Shown here piece after piece: positions 24,897-37,277 of a DNA stretch of 64,000 bases; the stretch's first letter is position 1; each line of letters starts with the position of its first letter. This stretch comes from Pararge aegeria (Eukaryota; Arthropoda; Insecta; Lepidoptera; Nymphalidae), in the NCBI RefSeq assembly GCF_905163445.1, contig NC_053182.1:8742001-8806000 (forward strand), read 5' to 3'. The translations under genes and the position numbers were made by a program. The notes beneath the pieces are model-generated. The model ran no database searches and was not told where the DNA came from. It saw only the letters and a program-made list of their open reading frames with translations.

Positions 24897-27230
24897 TGAA
24901 ATTACCCCACTCTACATAAGCCTTATCTTGGGTATTTAGTCAAGATGTGTTAACATCGGATACCGGATGTTTTTGGCAAATAATTATTGAAGTAAAGAGC
25001 ACTTCTAATCGGAAACATACTGCAAACAAACTTCTATGACTATTTATGACACATTTTGATATTAATGAACGTTCTTTGCGCTTCAAATTGGGACAATATA
25101 TTAGCTATACAGTGGTAATATAATAGAAGTTTGTGTTGTACACTGCCTTAATAAGTCTTTATTATGTCAGTAAAAAATCTTCTCATGTTAATTAAAGTTC
25201 CAATCTTTTGATTGTGGTATATGTATGTTATACGCCAAAAATGATGTAGTAAAACTGTATAATAAGTATCAATATGAATAATTACATATATAATCCAATT
25301 AAAATGTAGTATTTAAGCATGAAACACACAGTAGCAAAGGCGGACGCAGGCCCAGCACGGCTAGCATGGCCAGGAGAGATTTTTCTTCAAGGGAAAGGAC
25401 CAAATTGTATCTAATATTACTGAAGTGTGGAAATAACATCCAAATAATATACGTGTACTTAATAATAAACAGCAGCACCAGGGGGCAGTTTCGCCTATTT
25501 TTGGGGTAACTTTTCCCACAGTTTTATTAACTCTCTGAGCACTGAATCTCTAAAGATGTTGAGTATTCCAAAAAGATTTTTAAACAATATATTTGTTTAA
25601 TTTTTTGACAGAAATGTCAAAATTACCTATAATGCAAAGCAGTAAGGTTAACTTAGGCAAAGCAGTAAAAGAACTATTTATGTAGAGATTTATATAGATA
25701 ATTTAGTTATGTTTATTTCATTTATTTCAAAATTACAAAAAAGCGGAAATGAAAAAGTTTTATTTACTCTTAACAAACCAATGAAGGAAACAATCACGTC
25801 TTTATTGGATGCTACAATGTTTTAATAAGTTGAGAAATTGAAATTTTGGGAAAAAGGACTTTATCAGAAACAGATATTCCGAGAAATTAAATACAGAATA
25901 TTACGAGAGATAACATTTTGTATAAATACAATAATGCTAGATGCATTACGGAAGACGGTACGGACGGTACCGGCCACCCGTAGCGGGGCCTTAAATGTTT
26001 TATTGCATTCAGCCGTGGCTTCTGTGTATTTAGTGCTTTACTTTTTATGTACCTAATTATTATAACATAAAAAAGAACAATACACATAACTATAATCATC
26101 AGGTTTTCCTCACTTAATCTTATAGACTGCCGGTGGCGTTTGCCCTTAGCGCGTTAGCTTCCCCATGGGATAAATTATAATATTATGAAAAACATAAAAC
26201 GTTGCAACTTAAAGTATTAATCGCCTGCCTTACTATTTAAAAAAACCCTGTCAAAGTTGCCGAAATATTGCAATCTGTGCAACACTTTTTTATGTATACC
26301 TAATGATAATTTCTCCTCTATACATCTTTAAGAATTCCGCAATTCAAGTAAGTTTCATTAAATTTAAATTATAAGCTTTTACATTGTTAAACCTTTTTAT
26401 TACGTATGAATTGCAATTATTAGCTATGTTGAAACTTTTATTACAACGTTTTTCTTGATTATTGTTATTAAGTATGTAGATGAATAAGTATTTATAATTA
26501 TTGCCGTTATAGGTTATTTATTGAGACTGTCAAAATGTTCAGAAACAGGAAAACATAAAATATTATATTTGGCAGTGAGTTGTTATGACCTCTAGAATCC
26601 GCATCATCCCGTAAGAGCGATCCTGTCTTGCATCCCATAACTGAAATGCATACCTAAAAGGTGAAGCCTTGTAAATGCACGTAACGTTTTGATCTCCTGC
26701 CACTAATACCCTCTTTATTAAAGTCAGAGTAGTTTCACAGTGTTTTGATATGACTTTCAAATATAAGAACGTGATAAAATACTACATAACTATTTCAACT
26801 ACACTACACTTTTATTAATAAGAGGGTTGTGTGACAGTCATTCCAAATAATCGTAGCCCTTTGCAACTCGCAAACTAGGTGGCCACGCATTCATGATCTC
26901 AGTAGCCATTAAAAATCGACTGCAGTAGCCAATAAAAGTGTATCCATTCATTTTTCTAATCGGACTGTATTGTCTGATTTTAGCTCGTTCTAACTTCGAT
27001 CGATCGATCTTTTATAAATCCAGAAACTATTTTAGATAACACGACTTTGTAAGACAGTTAATTTTACCAACAACATAACACGTCTATAACGTCTAACAAC
27101 AGTTATTCTAGCAACTGGTGGTTGGCTTTAATTAGGTAATCTTCTCTTGAAAATTTCGTCAGTTCAGTAAATTTAAGGCTTGAATTTTAAACCTGCATAA
27201 GTCCAATACAAGAAGAATTGGACTTATTAA

Positions 27231-27297
27231 TTTAAGACAACAAAACGAGAGAAAACGAGAGAAGGCTATTCGCCTTCTCTCGTTTTGTTGTACTTAA
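27231..27297. repeat. Compact nested inverted repeat
   Basis: AAAACGAGAGAAGGC (27252-27266) pairs with GCCTTCTCTCGTTTT (27272-27286). Outer arms ACAACAAAACGAGAG and CTCTCGTTTTGTTGT offer an alternative register. Just upstream, AAGTCCAAT and ATTGGACTT form another small stem. Confidence 0.75.
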
Positions 27298-27429
27298 GTG
27301 GTTGTATTCGTTCCTTAAATAAAAAAAAAGGTTCACAGTTAAGACTTATCTTTCTTCATGCACTTGTCAAAACATTAAGACATTTGCAGGCTTTGCTGCG
27401 TCGATTGGTTTACACTGGCCGCACGGTAT

Positions 27430-27702
27430 TTCCTTTTCACGGTCTTATCCCACAATGAGCAGTAGTTAAGCCAGAGTGGTGGACAGAGTTCTACATTATG
27501 TTCGCAAAGGTATGTGGAACATTATGTAGAACTCTCAGGCATGCATTTCCTCACGATGGTTTCCTCCTCCGTTGAAGTAAGTGATATTTTAATTACTTAA
27601 AACGAACATAAATTAGAAAAGTTAGGGGTGCGTGCTGGGATTCAACTCTGCACCTCGAAAGTGAAGTCAAGCTCCTACTTACTGGGCGATCACCGCTTCA
27701 AG
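27430..27702 (-). repeat. SINE family 2 copy, interrupted by a hAT element
   Basis: Minus strand: CTTGAAGCGGTGATCGCCCA head (A-box-like), CAGAGTTGAATCCCAGCACG (B-box-like), CACCCCTAACTTTTCTAA, GGAAATGCATGCCTGAGAGT. The head is cut at 27702 by the hAT element beginning at 27703. Confidence 0.75.
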
Positions 27703-29287
27703 CAGTGGCGTGCATTGCATATATGCAAATAAGCAGTGCATACCCTACCCTCATGGTCTTACAGAGCCTTCAGATAGGACCATTAAAGTTTTGTAATTAA
27801 AAAAACACTAAGTAAAAAATATATGAAAGCGCCATCTAGTAATGAGCGGCCAAACTTCAAGCGACAGCGCAGCAAGCGCGCGCGAGGCGCATAGCGTACA
27901 AAATAAAATCTTCTACTTCGTATTTTAATTTTTAACCGTAAACGCTAAACAGTTACCTTTTAAAACACGTAAAAATACCTATATTATTATTTAAATCTCA
28001 TGTTATCGATTGCAGGATAAATCAATTATTATGAATCACTCGACATATGACGCCCTCTACTGTTGCATAGAAATATCAAATAAAATAAGCACGCCCAAAG
28101 AAAGAATCGTTCTGCTAGATGTGTGCGTGCAAGTTAGTAGTGTGTGTCGTGTAATGTTATAATCGTGCGCTTGTCGTTACAAGATTAGCATCGGCCTTGT
28201 GTGAACAGTTTCATTCATAAATTCTTCAAGTATGGGTGTCTATAAGCACTGCTTACGGAAGTGGATAATCAATTACGTGTTTCATTTTTTCTATGAATAA
28301 AATGATTTTCTTGGTTTGTTATTGTTGTTAACGGTCATTTTTCTTTTTTTAGAATTAAAAACATTATTCACAAATGTAAATACCTTTTAGTGTCTTTTAA
28401 GAAAATTAAGGAACTAATATTATCGAATTAGTATTTTGTTTTGAAAATAATCTATGAAACCAAACGCTGTCTAGATTTTGAAAAATGAATAATTTAGGTT
28501 TTCCAGGAATCATTGGAAAGTGAGAGAGTTAACAATAAATATGGTTTCTATTTATTGTTTACATATCAAAATAAAATAGCGTTCGTACTTACAAAAAATT
28601 AAAGACATATTTTGACTAATTTCGATTGCAATATTATCATTATCATATTCGATCGCCATTATTGTTTACCTTCGAACAATGCTGTATGGCGTTGGTGATA
28701 AATAAATGGTTCAAGTGCATAAATTCAGTAACTTATAAAAGTTTGAGTAGTGATAGTTTAATGTGTTAAAGTTAATTTATAGTTTATTCATTCATTTTAT
28801 AATGAAAGCATATTGCGGTCTTTGTTTGGGTTCAGTGTGCCTATGCCTGTTCAGTAATACGTATATTTAATAATAAATATTACGAAAACTATTCTTGGCT
28901 AAGCGGCTTTGTACACACCAATCGATTAATTTGCTTTCCTTTTTTTTTATTGTCCAATATACGTAAAGTGTGGAATGATAAAGGATATTGTGATCTTAAT
29001 AATTTTCATAAAGACGCTAAAAACATGATATGTTGGAAAAAATATTATAATCGTCAGTGTGCTTAGAAAATGCTGCCGAATGGTGTGTCATAATTTTGTG
29101 ACGTAAATCAGGGTATGTACTTTTATTCAATTAGACGATAGTATTAAATCAATCAAAAATATAACTTTCGTAAAGTAATTTGATTATAAACCGACATACC
29201 CATCTAAAATCTAAATTTTAATTTTACTTTATGTTTGTGTTGAACACCTTGTGCATACCCTGGGTCCAAGGGCTATGCACGCCACTG
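27703..29287. mobile_element. hAT-like non-autonomous element, 1,585 bp, with 8-bp target duplication
   Basis: The left end CAGTGGCGTGCAT and right end ATGCACGCCACTG are perfect inverted repeats. They are flanked by a perfect GCTTCAAG duplication (27695-27702 and 29288-29295). TGCATACCCT motifs lie inside both ends. No transposase-like frame is present in either strand. The ends match those of the 203-bp MITE at 13373-13575, so the two belong to one family. Confidence 0.9.
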
Positions 29288-29408
29288 GCTTCAAGGTAGC
29301 TTACATTAATGCAATACGAGATATTGGTCCCAATTCTGTTAATATTATTGTCACTAATCAGAAGTATAACGTCTAAAAATAGTGGTAACCTCTTTTAAAG
29401 GCGATTCC

Positions 29409-29569
29409 CACTGCAACCTAAACTCTACCTGAATAGTGCGTTGTGTTTCGTCGCCACTACAAAGATTAAAGTGTGGCATGTCATTTAAATTATATGGGAA
29501 AGGACTCAAAGTCGACGCTTTTTCGGAAACAACGCAACTCACTATTCAGGTAGAGTTTAGGTAACAGTG
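29409..29569. mobile_element. Short fold-back element, 161 bp, 30-bp inverted ends
   Basis: CACTG-CA-ACCTAAACTCTACCTG at the left is mirrored by CAGGTAGAGTTTAGGT-AA-CAGTG at the right with only two mismatches in 30 bp. The inner arms also pair partly (GTTGTGTTTC / GAAACAACGC). No target duplication is evident. Confidence 0.8.
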
Positions 29570-30159
29570 TAAAACGGATAGCACTACTTTTATACATTGC
29601 AATGAATTTAGTTATAAGATTTGTGTAGGTACAACAGAATCTCTCAAAAATGTCTATGAGTTCTTTGCATCCTTATCATAAGCTTGGATCTCTTTTGGGA
29701 CACAAGATATAGAGGGAATAAATACGTAACATCTCACTGCATTAAAGGTAATAAATAGTCCTTGCCGATCCATTCCAAATTACTACCCTGTAACTATATT
29801 GTAAAGCATTTTTACTATTACCTAATAAATAAATATATGACAGTTTAATTGTGTCTCAATAGTACAATGATTGATCTTTGGACTAAGTAATTTGTTTAAA
29901 AAATAATATTGTTTCGATTAGTTTTCCAGTATCATATTAGGTAATTCTTAGTTATACATTATATTTAAATTAAGGTTTATGTTTATCAATGATTTTCTTA
30001 TATTTAAAATAAAATGTTTATAAACAAAATGTTTGTTATTAATTCCTTGTTCATGATTATTTTGCTATTTTAAATCATATTTTCCTGTCCTAGAAATCTT
30101 TTGATATAAACCTAATATTTTGTGACGTGAGAGTCAGGGCTTAGGAATAAATAAATATA

Positions 30160-30405
30160 CTACGACAATACACACATCGCCATCTAGCCCCAAAGTAAGC
30201 GTAGCTTGTGTTATGGGTACTAAGATGACTGATGAATATTTTTTATTAATAATATACATAAATACTTATAATATACATATAAACACCCAGACACTGAAAA
30301 ACATTCATGCTCATCACACAAACATTTTCCAGTTGTGGGAATCGAACCCACGGCCTTGGACACAGAAAGCGGGGTCGCTGCAAACTGCGCCAATCTGCCG
30401 TCAAA
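30160..30405 (-). repeat. SINE family 1, near-complete (copy B), tRNA-derived
   Basis: Minus strand head GACGGCAGATTGGCGCAGTT, B-box-like CCGTGGGTTCGATTCCCACA, and a tail GCTAGATGGCGATGTGTGTA. Full-length match to copy A at 630-878. Confidence 0.85.
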
Positions 30406-31739
30406 GGAAGGAAGATTATATTTAAATTGCAGTGCTTCGCTTCGCTTTGCTATGGCTCAGTCTGATAATAAATCCTGATGAATAAAAAGTAACTAGATGT
30501 ATAAAAACTCTCCTAGTAAATTATGTTTAAAATTTTTAAATAAATCTTCTGTCTAGTTCTTAGGTTTTGCGAACGCAAATATATGGTAGCTGAATTTTTA
30601 TATAGTTTTCAAGTTTTTTAATTAAACTGAAAATGCGATTGTTGTCTTTAGCTGTTTGATTAACTATTCTTCTGTTCTATATTTTTAAATTTTTCCAATA
30701 CGATCATGCAGACCTTCTGAGAGCCGTTGGAAAACCGATAGTTTAGTTAGAAGTCTTTTTAGTGGTTGTTCAAGTGGTCCTGTTCTGTTGTATTAACCTC
30801 TCTGAAGAATGGTCTATAAGTTTTTCATTACGAATTGCCTTAATCGAATAGGTTCGACCATTACCAGCCTCCTAAACATGCCGGGTTCCGTAAGAACTTT
30901 AGAAAGATTATATAATAAACCGCCATAAGCTGTGGCAGGTTAATTAGGCCTTTCATTTAGAAACACTGCATAAGTGTCGACGTCACTACAGAGATGAAAA
31001 ATCGGCTACAGGTATATTACGAAAGATTATCTGTTTGTAGAAGAGCGCCATTATGTGAATTCTTATGCAGGACTGATAGGCTAATCCAATAGCAACAAGG
31101 AGTGCTACAGAGTGATGTCATCTGCTGTTTACCACTGCACTGGAGGACGACTTTAAGTTTCTGGATTGGATCGGATTTGGCAACAACATCTACGGCGAGT
31201 ACATCACTCAAGCGTAATTATAAAGGGATATACTTACCTGCTATGTAAACCACCGTCATTCTTTGTATAATTCTCACTATACTGTGAGTACCGTGATAAT
31301 CAGTTCAGCGGTTCCAAAGATTTTCCCGTTCAAACAGATATCGAGTCAATTTTATTAATTTGTACCCAAACATTTAGCACCCATGGGGTAAGCCTTGGGG
31401 ATAAAAAAATTCAAACCTCTGAAACATTTCAAGATCATAGCCTGAGAAATGCAGGGCTTTACAATGTCCTTTCAGCCCCTGTTCAAAACTTTAAAAAAAC
31501 TGTGCAACACATATATATTACTCATAAAATAAGAGAAACCAAAAAGATAATCTAATTTCACTAATTATTTAAATTGAGATGTAATGATTTTATAAAATGA
31601 AAATATCAGTAATAAGTGGTTGAGTTGTTTTTCGTGAAAACTGTTAGTACGTTTTATAAAATAATGTTTTAGGAAATATTAGTTGGAAAAACACTACAAT
31701 TAAATTCTCAAGTCAGACTATTCGGCATTCGTCGCCGAT

Positions 31740-31915
31740 AATGTGGCAATAATAGAAGCCCACCAACCTGCATTGAAGCAGCACGCTTCTATACTGCTAG
31801 GTTTTAGAGGTTAGGCCCACCACGTTGTGTCATCCCACCGTCTCTCTTATGAGAGGCGAGGCATGTGCCTAACTGTGGGGGCATTAATAGGCTGCGGGAT
31901 GCTGATGATGATGAA
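31740..31915 (+). repeat. LINE 3' tail remnant with GATGAT end
   Basis: GAAGCCCACCAACCTGCATT, TGAGAGGCGAGGCATGTGCC and a GCTGATGATGATGAAGA end, typical of LINE tails in this genome. Confidence 0.55.
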
Positions 31916-32289
31916 GACATGTTCGTCAATCCAACCTTAGTTTAATTTAGCGTTGCCAGGCGTCTCAAAAAAGCCGGACGTAGTTAGGCTTTTTGAGAAA
32001 AATTAACGGTGTCCGGCTGGTCCCGCATTTGTTAGGCTTCTTACATTTCGCAAACGAGCAAGCGTTACGAGCGTTACGAACGTGGACGAACGCAGGTAAG
32101 TCGACTGCTAATAATCAAAAAAGCTTGATTTTACAATATTTTTTGTCGTACACACAACGTCAGACACAAAATTCTCAATAATGTGAAGTTTCCAGCGTTG
32201 TTACCCAAATTAAACTGGACTGGAATGAACCCGGACAGACCAGCCTAACTGGTTGATCTGTTCGCCTATTAGGTTTGGCACTGGTATTT

Positions 32290-32420
32290 CTAGTTCATCA
32301 TCATCATCATATCAACCCCTCCTCGGCCTACTACAGGGCATGGGTCTCCTCCCATAATGAGAAGGGGCTAAGGCCGTAGTCCACCATGCTGGCTCAATAC
32401 GGATTGGTGGACCCCTGTTA
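32290..32420 (-). repeat. SINE family 2 tail fragment
   Basis: It starts with CATCATCATCATATCAACCC and continues with GGGCATGGGTCTCCTCCCAT and GCCGTAGTCCACCATGCTGG, the reverse complement of the family's 3' half. Confidence 0.7.
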
Positions 32421-32578
32421 CATTCCTTAGAAAAGAAAATATAATCACAAACAGAATCTGGCATCACTTACGTTTCCTTACAGGGTTTCCTTTTAAATAA
32501 TTTTCCTACATTTAAGAGGTTCATTTAGGATCTTATACTGAAAGTCCAGAGCCGTATAAGATTTAAAAAAAAACATTG

Positions 32579-32635
32579 TGTCATTTTTCAATGTCAATGT
32601 CAATATTCTGACGTTCTGACTTCTGAGTAGTGACA
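32579..32635 (+). promoter_or_regulatory. TGTCA-rich promoter-proximal segment of DHX16
   Basis: Three TGTCA pentamers (32579, 32592, 32598) and one TGACA (32631) lie about 260-320 bp upstream of the DHX16 start codon. A promoter role is inferred from position and from similar clusters upstream of other genes in this window. Confidence 0.35.
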
Positions 32636-32898
32636 ATAATCGCAATTTATTGTATTTTGGTTAAGTGAGAAACAAAAATAATAAAAGCTGTAATCTAGTG
32701 TAGTTAGTAGACATGATATTCGATAATAAGTACATAATATTGCATTTCTATGATAATTTAAATTATCTGTTGTAGGATGTGCATGAATTCCCTGAAAACA
32801 AAATAATGTTCAGTTAATATGAATTAATTCATGACATTAAAACTGTTCTTGAACAATTTGACTCTTAAATTCGTAAATCTTCTGTCTCGTACCTTAAA

Positions 32899-35800
32899 AT
32901 GGACAAGCGAGGAAAAAGACATCATTCTTCTTCGGACTCTGAAAGCGCTGAAGAGAGTCGCTTGAAAGATTTAAAAGAACGAGACGAATTCGCCAAAAGA
33001 CTAAGAACACGTGATGAGGACAAAGTAAAAAAAGTTGCAGAAGGCTCTAGTAAAAGATCCTATGAAGAAGCAGCAAAGCGTCTAAAATTGGAAGCAGAAG
33101 GCAGAGACAAAATATTACCTAAGCTTCGTATTCAATCAAGACGAAAATATTTACAAAAGAGGAAGGAAGACAAGGTTGTTGAATTAGAAGATGATATAGC
33201 AGATGATGAATATCTTTTTGATGAAAGCATGTATGTCCTTAATTTATTATTATATGGTCTCACTTTAATCTCCATATTGGTATTTAAATTGCCTATATAC
33301 CTTAGCAATAAGCTAAAGTATACGGGCATTTTTTTTTATGCATAGTTTAATTCATTTAAACTGATGATATGATATAATAATACTCAATCTCCTAGCCAAG
33401 GCTTTACTGATGTAAAAAAATTTAGTGATTCAGGTGAACAGGTTTTTGTTTTTAAAAAAAATATTTTCTTCCTTAAAAACTTACTCAATTTAAAAACATA
33501 GAAATTTCATTCAACTATACAAGCTTTTATAAGTACATGAAACTGAACAATATGTGCCAAGGTTTTAGTGAGAAGGAATACAACTAACATCACTCTTTCA
33601 GAATATCTGGTATTGCACCAGGAGATTTCCTCCCCCTTATACCAAAGGACCATTTCTTTTGTAAATAGGAGGATGAAATCTCTTACAGGGTCACCATTTT
33701 ATAAATATTTAATGTAAATAAATCTAAATCAAAGAATTCTTTTTAAGATTGACAGATAAAGAAAAACGAGACAGGGAGCATAAGAAAACTATATTGCAGT
33801 TGGCTAAAGAACATGAAAGGGCACGTGAATTAGAAAATGTTCAAAGGTACCACATGCCACAAGATCTTGGGAAAGGTGAAAAAGGTAAAAATTTAAACAT
33901 TGTACGTATTTGGATTATGAAAATATTTGTCCAATGAGACTAATTTAATAAATATAGCCATAGCTAGGATAATTTTAATTACATAATATTAGAAGATCAT
34001 TAAATATTCCATAGTCAAGTTAGAATCAAACAATTTGCAATCAAACTATATCATAATAACCTCTGTTTTCAAATTGCAAATAGTTTCTAGCTATCCTTTA
34101 GGAGATTACTTTAAAAATGATTAAATTAAATTATAATATTTTCTCAGGAGAGTATGTAGAAGTTGATGAAAACGAAAAGTTACCACACTCAGAGCAAAGA
34201 AAATGGGAACAAGAACAAATTAAATCAGCCTTTTTCAAATTTGGTGCAAAAGATGCAAAAGCTCAAGAAGAATATGAATTATTATTGGATGAACAAATTG
34301 ATTTCATACAAGCCCTTCAATTAGAAGGCAACAAAGAAAAAAAAGAAGAAGAAAAGATATCAGAACACCAAAAAGCTAGACTAACAATAGAGGAAACAAA
34401 AAAGTCATTGCCTGTATTTCCTTTTAAGAAAGCTTTGATTGAAGCAATAAAAAATTATCAAATTCTTATAGTTGAAGGAGAAACTGGTTCAGGCAAAACT
34501 ACACAAATACCACAATATTTGTATGAGGCTGGATTTACTGATGATGGTAAAAAAATTGGATGCACTCAACCAAGAAGGGTAGCTGCTATGTCAGTAGCAG
34601 CCAGAGTAGCCCAGGAGATGAATATTAAACTAGGCAATGAGGTTGGCTACAGTATAAGATTTGAAGATTGCACATCTGATAGAACTGTCATCAAATACAT
34701 GACAGATGGTACACTCCACAGAGAATTTTTATCAGAACCAGATTTAGCATCTTATAGTGTTATGATTATTGACGAAGCACATGAGCGTACTTTGCATACT
34801 GACATTTTATTTGGTTTAGTAAAAGATATAACCAGATTTAGACCAGATTTAAAATTGTTGATTTCAAGTGCTACATTAGATGCTGAAAAGTTTTCCACAT
34901 TTTTTGATGATGCCCCTATATTTAGAATTCCTGGTAGAAGGTTCCCTGTTGATATGTATTATACAAAAGCCCCAGAGGCAGACTACATAGATGCTTGTGT
35001 GGTAACAGTATTACAAATTCATGCCACTCAACCACTTGGTGATGTTCTAGTTTTCTTAACGGGTCAAGAAGAAATTGAAACATGTGTTGAAATGTTACAA
35101 GAAAGAACAAAAAGAATTGGCAAAAAATTAAAGGAGCTTGTTATTTTACCTGTTTATGCAAATTTACCAAGTGATATGCAAGCAAAAATATTTGAGCCCA
35201 CTCCTGAAGGAGCTCGTAAGGTAGTGCTTGCTACCAACATTGCTGAGACATCACTTACAATTGACAATATTATTTATGTTATTGATCCAGGATTTGCTAA
35301 ACAAAATAACTTTAATTCTAAAACTGGCATGGAAAGTTTAATGGTGGTTCCAATTTCTAAGGCTTCAGCAAATCAAAGAGCAGGTAGAGCTGGCAGAGTT
35401 GCACCTGGAAAATGTTTCAGACTTTACACAGCATGGGCATATAAGTATGAACTAGAAGACAATACTGTCCCTGAAATCCAAAGAATTAATCTAGGAAATG
35501 CAGTGCTTACATTGAAAGCTTTGGGGATCAATGATCTTATACATTTTGATTTTTTAGATCCCCCTCCACATGAAACCCTAGTTTTAGCCTTAGAGCAATT
35601 GTATGCACTGGGTGCACTGAACCATCATGGTGAATTGACAAAAGCTGGTAGACGAATGGCAGAATTCCCTACTGATCCTATGCTAGCCAAAATGTTATTA
35701 GCTAGTGAAAAGTAAGTTTGATTTGCAGTCTTTAAATTGAGTAATAATAAATTTAATTAAAATTTTATATAAATAACCTTTTTACATTTTTTTTTTCAGA

Positions 35801-36506
35801 TACAAGTGTTCAGAAGAAATAGTTTCTATAGCTGCTATGTTATCAGTTAATAGCTCGGTTTTTTACAGGCCAAAAGATAAAATTATACATGCAGATACTG
35901 CAAGGAAAAATTTTTTTCACAGACATGGTGACCATTTAACATTAATGAATGTCTATAATCAATGGGTTGATTCAGACTATTCTGTGCAATGGTGTTATGA
36001 AAATTTCATACAATACAGATCTATGAAAAGAGCGCGGGATGTACGTGAACAGCTAGTTGGACTTATGGAAAGGGTAGAAATTGAGATGCTATCTAGTGTA
36101 TCTGATGACACAAATATCCGAAAAGCTATTACTGCTGGATATTTTTATCACATTGCCAAATTTTCCAAAGGAGGACATTATAAAACTGTTAAACATAATC
36201 AAGTAAGCTAGTCTACTTTTTTATTAATACCTAATTAAATTTGACACTTATTTATTAATTATTTTTAAATGATTTCAGACAGTTATGATTCACCCCAACA
36301 GTGCCTTGTTTGAGGAGTTACCTAGATGGGTAATCTACCATGAGCTTGTTTTTACCTCCAAGGAATTTATGAGACAAGTTACAGAAATAGAAAGCAAGTG
36401 GCTTTTAGAAGTGGCACCACATTACTACAAGGCTAAGGAACTAGAAGATTCAACTAATAAAAAAATGCCTAAAACTGTTGGAAAATCTGCCAATAGCAGT
36501 CAATAA
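32899..36506 (+). CDS. DHX16: Pre-mRNA-splicing factor ATP-dependent RNA helicase, DHX16/Prp2 type
   Basis: DEAH-box helicase of the Prp2/DHX16 family, which remodels the spliceosome before the first transesterification. Five exons: 32899-33230, 33748-33884, 34148-35711, 35800-36202, 36279-36506. They sum to 2,664 nt, or 887 residues, close to the insect orthologue and shorter than the vertebrate protein. The N-terminus is charged and basic/acidic (KRHHSSSDSES, ELEDDIADDEYLF). Helicase core motifs: Walker A GETGSGKTT near residue 267, DEAH near 365, SAT near 397, TGQEEIE, TNIAETSLTI and QRAGRAGR near 566. These are followed by the winged-helix/ratchet and OB-fold part, ending YYKAKELEDSTNKKMPK. 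The ATG at 32899 opens the frame MDKRGKRHH. The next gene (SDHAF4) converges on it from the opposite strand. All exon phases agree and I see no damage. Confidence 0.95.
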
Positions 36507-36507
36507 A
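36502..36507 (+). terminator. DHX16 poly(A) signal overlapping the stop codon
   Basis: AATAAA at 36502-36507 contains the TAA stop codon (36504-36506). It is the nearest hexamer and implies a 3' UTR of only 15-30 nt unless a later site is used. Confidence 0.5.
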
Positions 36508-36529
36508 TGTTCAAATATTAAATTTGTTA

Positions 36530-36535
36530 TTTATT
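36530..36535 (-). terminator. Candidate poly(A) signal of SDHAF4
   Basis: TTTATT on the plus strand reads AATAAA on the minus strand, about 270 nt after the SDHAF4 stop codon. It lies only 23 bp from the opposing DHX16 signal. Confidence 0.4.
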
Positions 36536-36802
36536 TATACAACAAAAATATAACATATACAACTCATACAACTCATACACCTCATACACAGCAGAAAATT
36601 CGCCAATGGTTCAAATTCCTAACTAAATAGACAGCCCTAAATATAATGCTACGCTTTTGCCTGTCAACAAGGACAGCACTACTTTAAATATCACTTAATC
36701 GCCAATTAAGTGATATTTGTATACAACAGAATTAGCATCAATTACAAAATTGTATTGCCTAAAAATCTGATTATGCATTAAAACATGTATTCCACTAGGT
36801 TT

Positions 36803-37277
36803 TCAAAAGTCTGTTACTCTTCCTTTTCTTTCCCAGTCTCCATATCTTGTAGGCTCGGGTCCTCGTGGACCACCTACTTCTCCAGTATGGGGATTTGTGT
36901 CATTAGGCCACTGTGGCAGTGGGTCTTCCTTAGGTGGCCGAATGTCTGCTTGTTCACCTAAATCATTTATTGGGGTTGTTTCTCTCAATTTCTTTTTAAA
37001 TTCAGCCATTCTTTTAGATTCTGTTTTCCCTGGTTCAACTTCAGTCTCTGAAGATGATTTTTGTGAATGTTCACATTTGCCTAAACTACCAGCTGATGTT
37101 ACTGAAATCGATAAAGTTCACTTCAACATTTTTAGAATAATAATTTCAAAGTATAATGAAATGATAACATTTTTATTGCACATTAAGAATAAAATCGGGT
37201 CAGTTCATTAGTATACTCATTTCTATACCTTTAAACAGCCATGGTTTTAGAGAATTCTTGAGTCGCATTTGCAGCAT
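36803..37277 (-). CDS. SDHAF4: Succinate dehydrogenase assembly factor 4, mitochondrial
   Basis: SDHAF4 is a mitochondrial matrix factor that binds flavinated SDHA during complex II assembly and limits oxidant production by the free subunit (family knowledge). Two exons read on the minus strand: 37277-37229 and 37101-36803, joined in phase 1 (AAA-G / TA-ACA). Together they make 348 nt, or 115 residues. Exon 1 gives a basic, amphipathic presequence (MLQMRLKNSLKPWLFK) suited to mitochondrial import. Exon 2 carries a hydrophilic linker, then the conserved C-terminal block with PLPQWPNDTNPHTGEVGGP, EPTRYGDWERKGRVTDF and the stop. The exon-1 donor is GTATAG and the acceptor TTTCAG. An internal ATG in exon 2 would give a 68-residue protein lacking the presequence, so the two-exon model is preferred. 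It starts 427 bp from the divergent V-ATPase gene. Confidence 0.92.

Larger units (their letters stand above)
24900..32570. other. Gene-free interval between mib1 and DHX16
   Basis: About 7.7 kb without a supportable gene. It contains a full hAT-like element, SINEs of two families, two inverted-repeat structures and LINE tails (listed separately). The rest is AT-rich and featureless to me. Confidence 0.6.

Noticed and set aside
33132..33329. Minus-strand 65-codon frame
   Set aside because: Complement of DHX16 exon 1 and adjoining intron.
36803..37211. Plus-strand 104-codon frame
   Set aside because: Antisense to SDHAF4 exon 2, whose protein is clearly recognisable on the minus strand.
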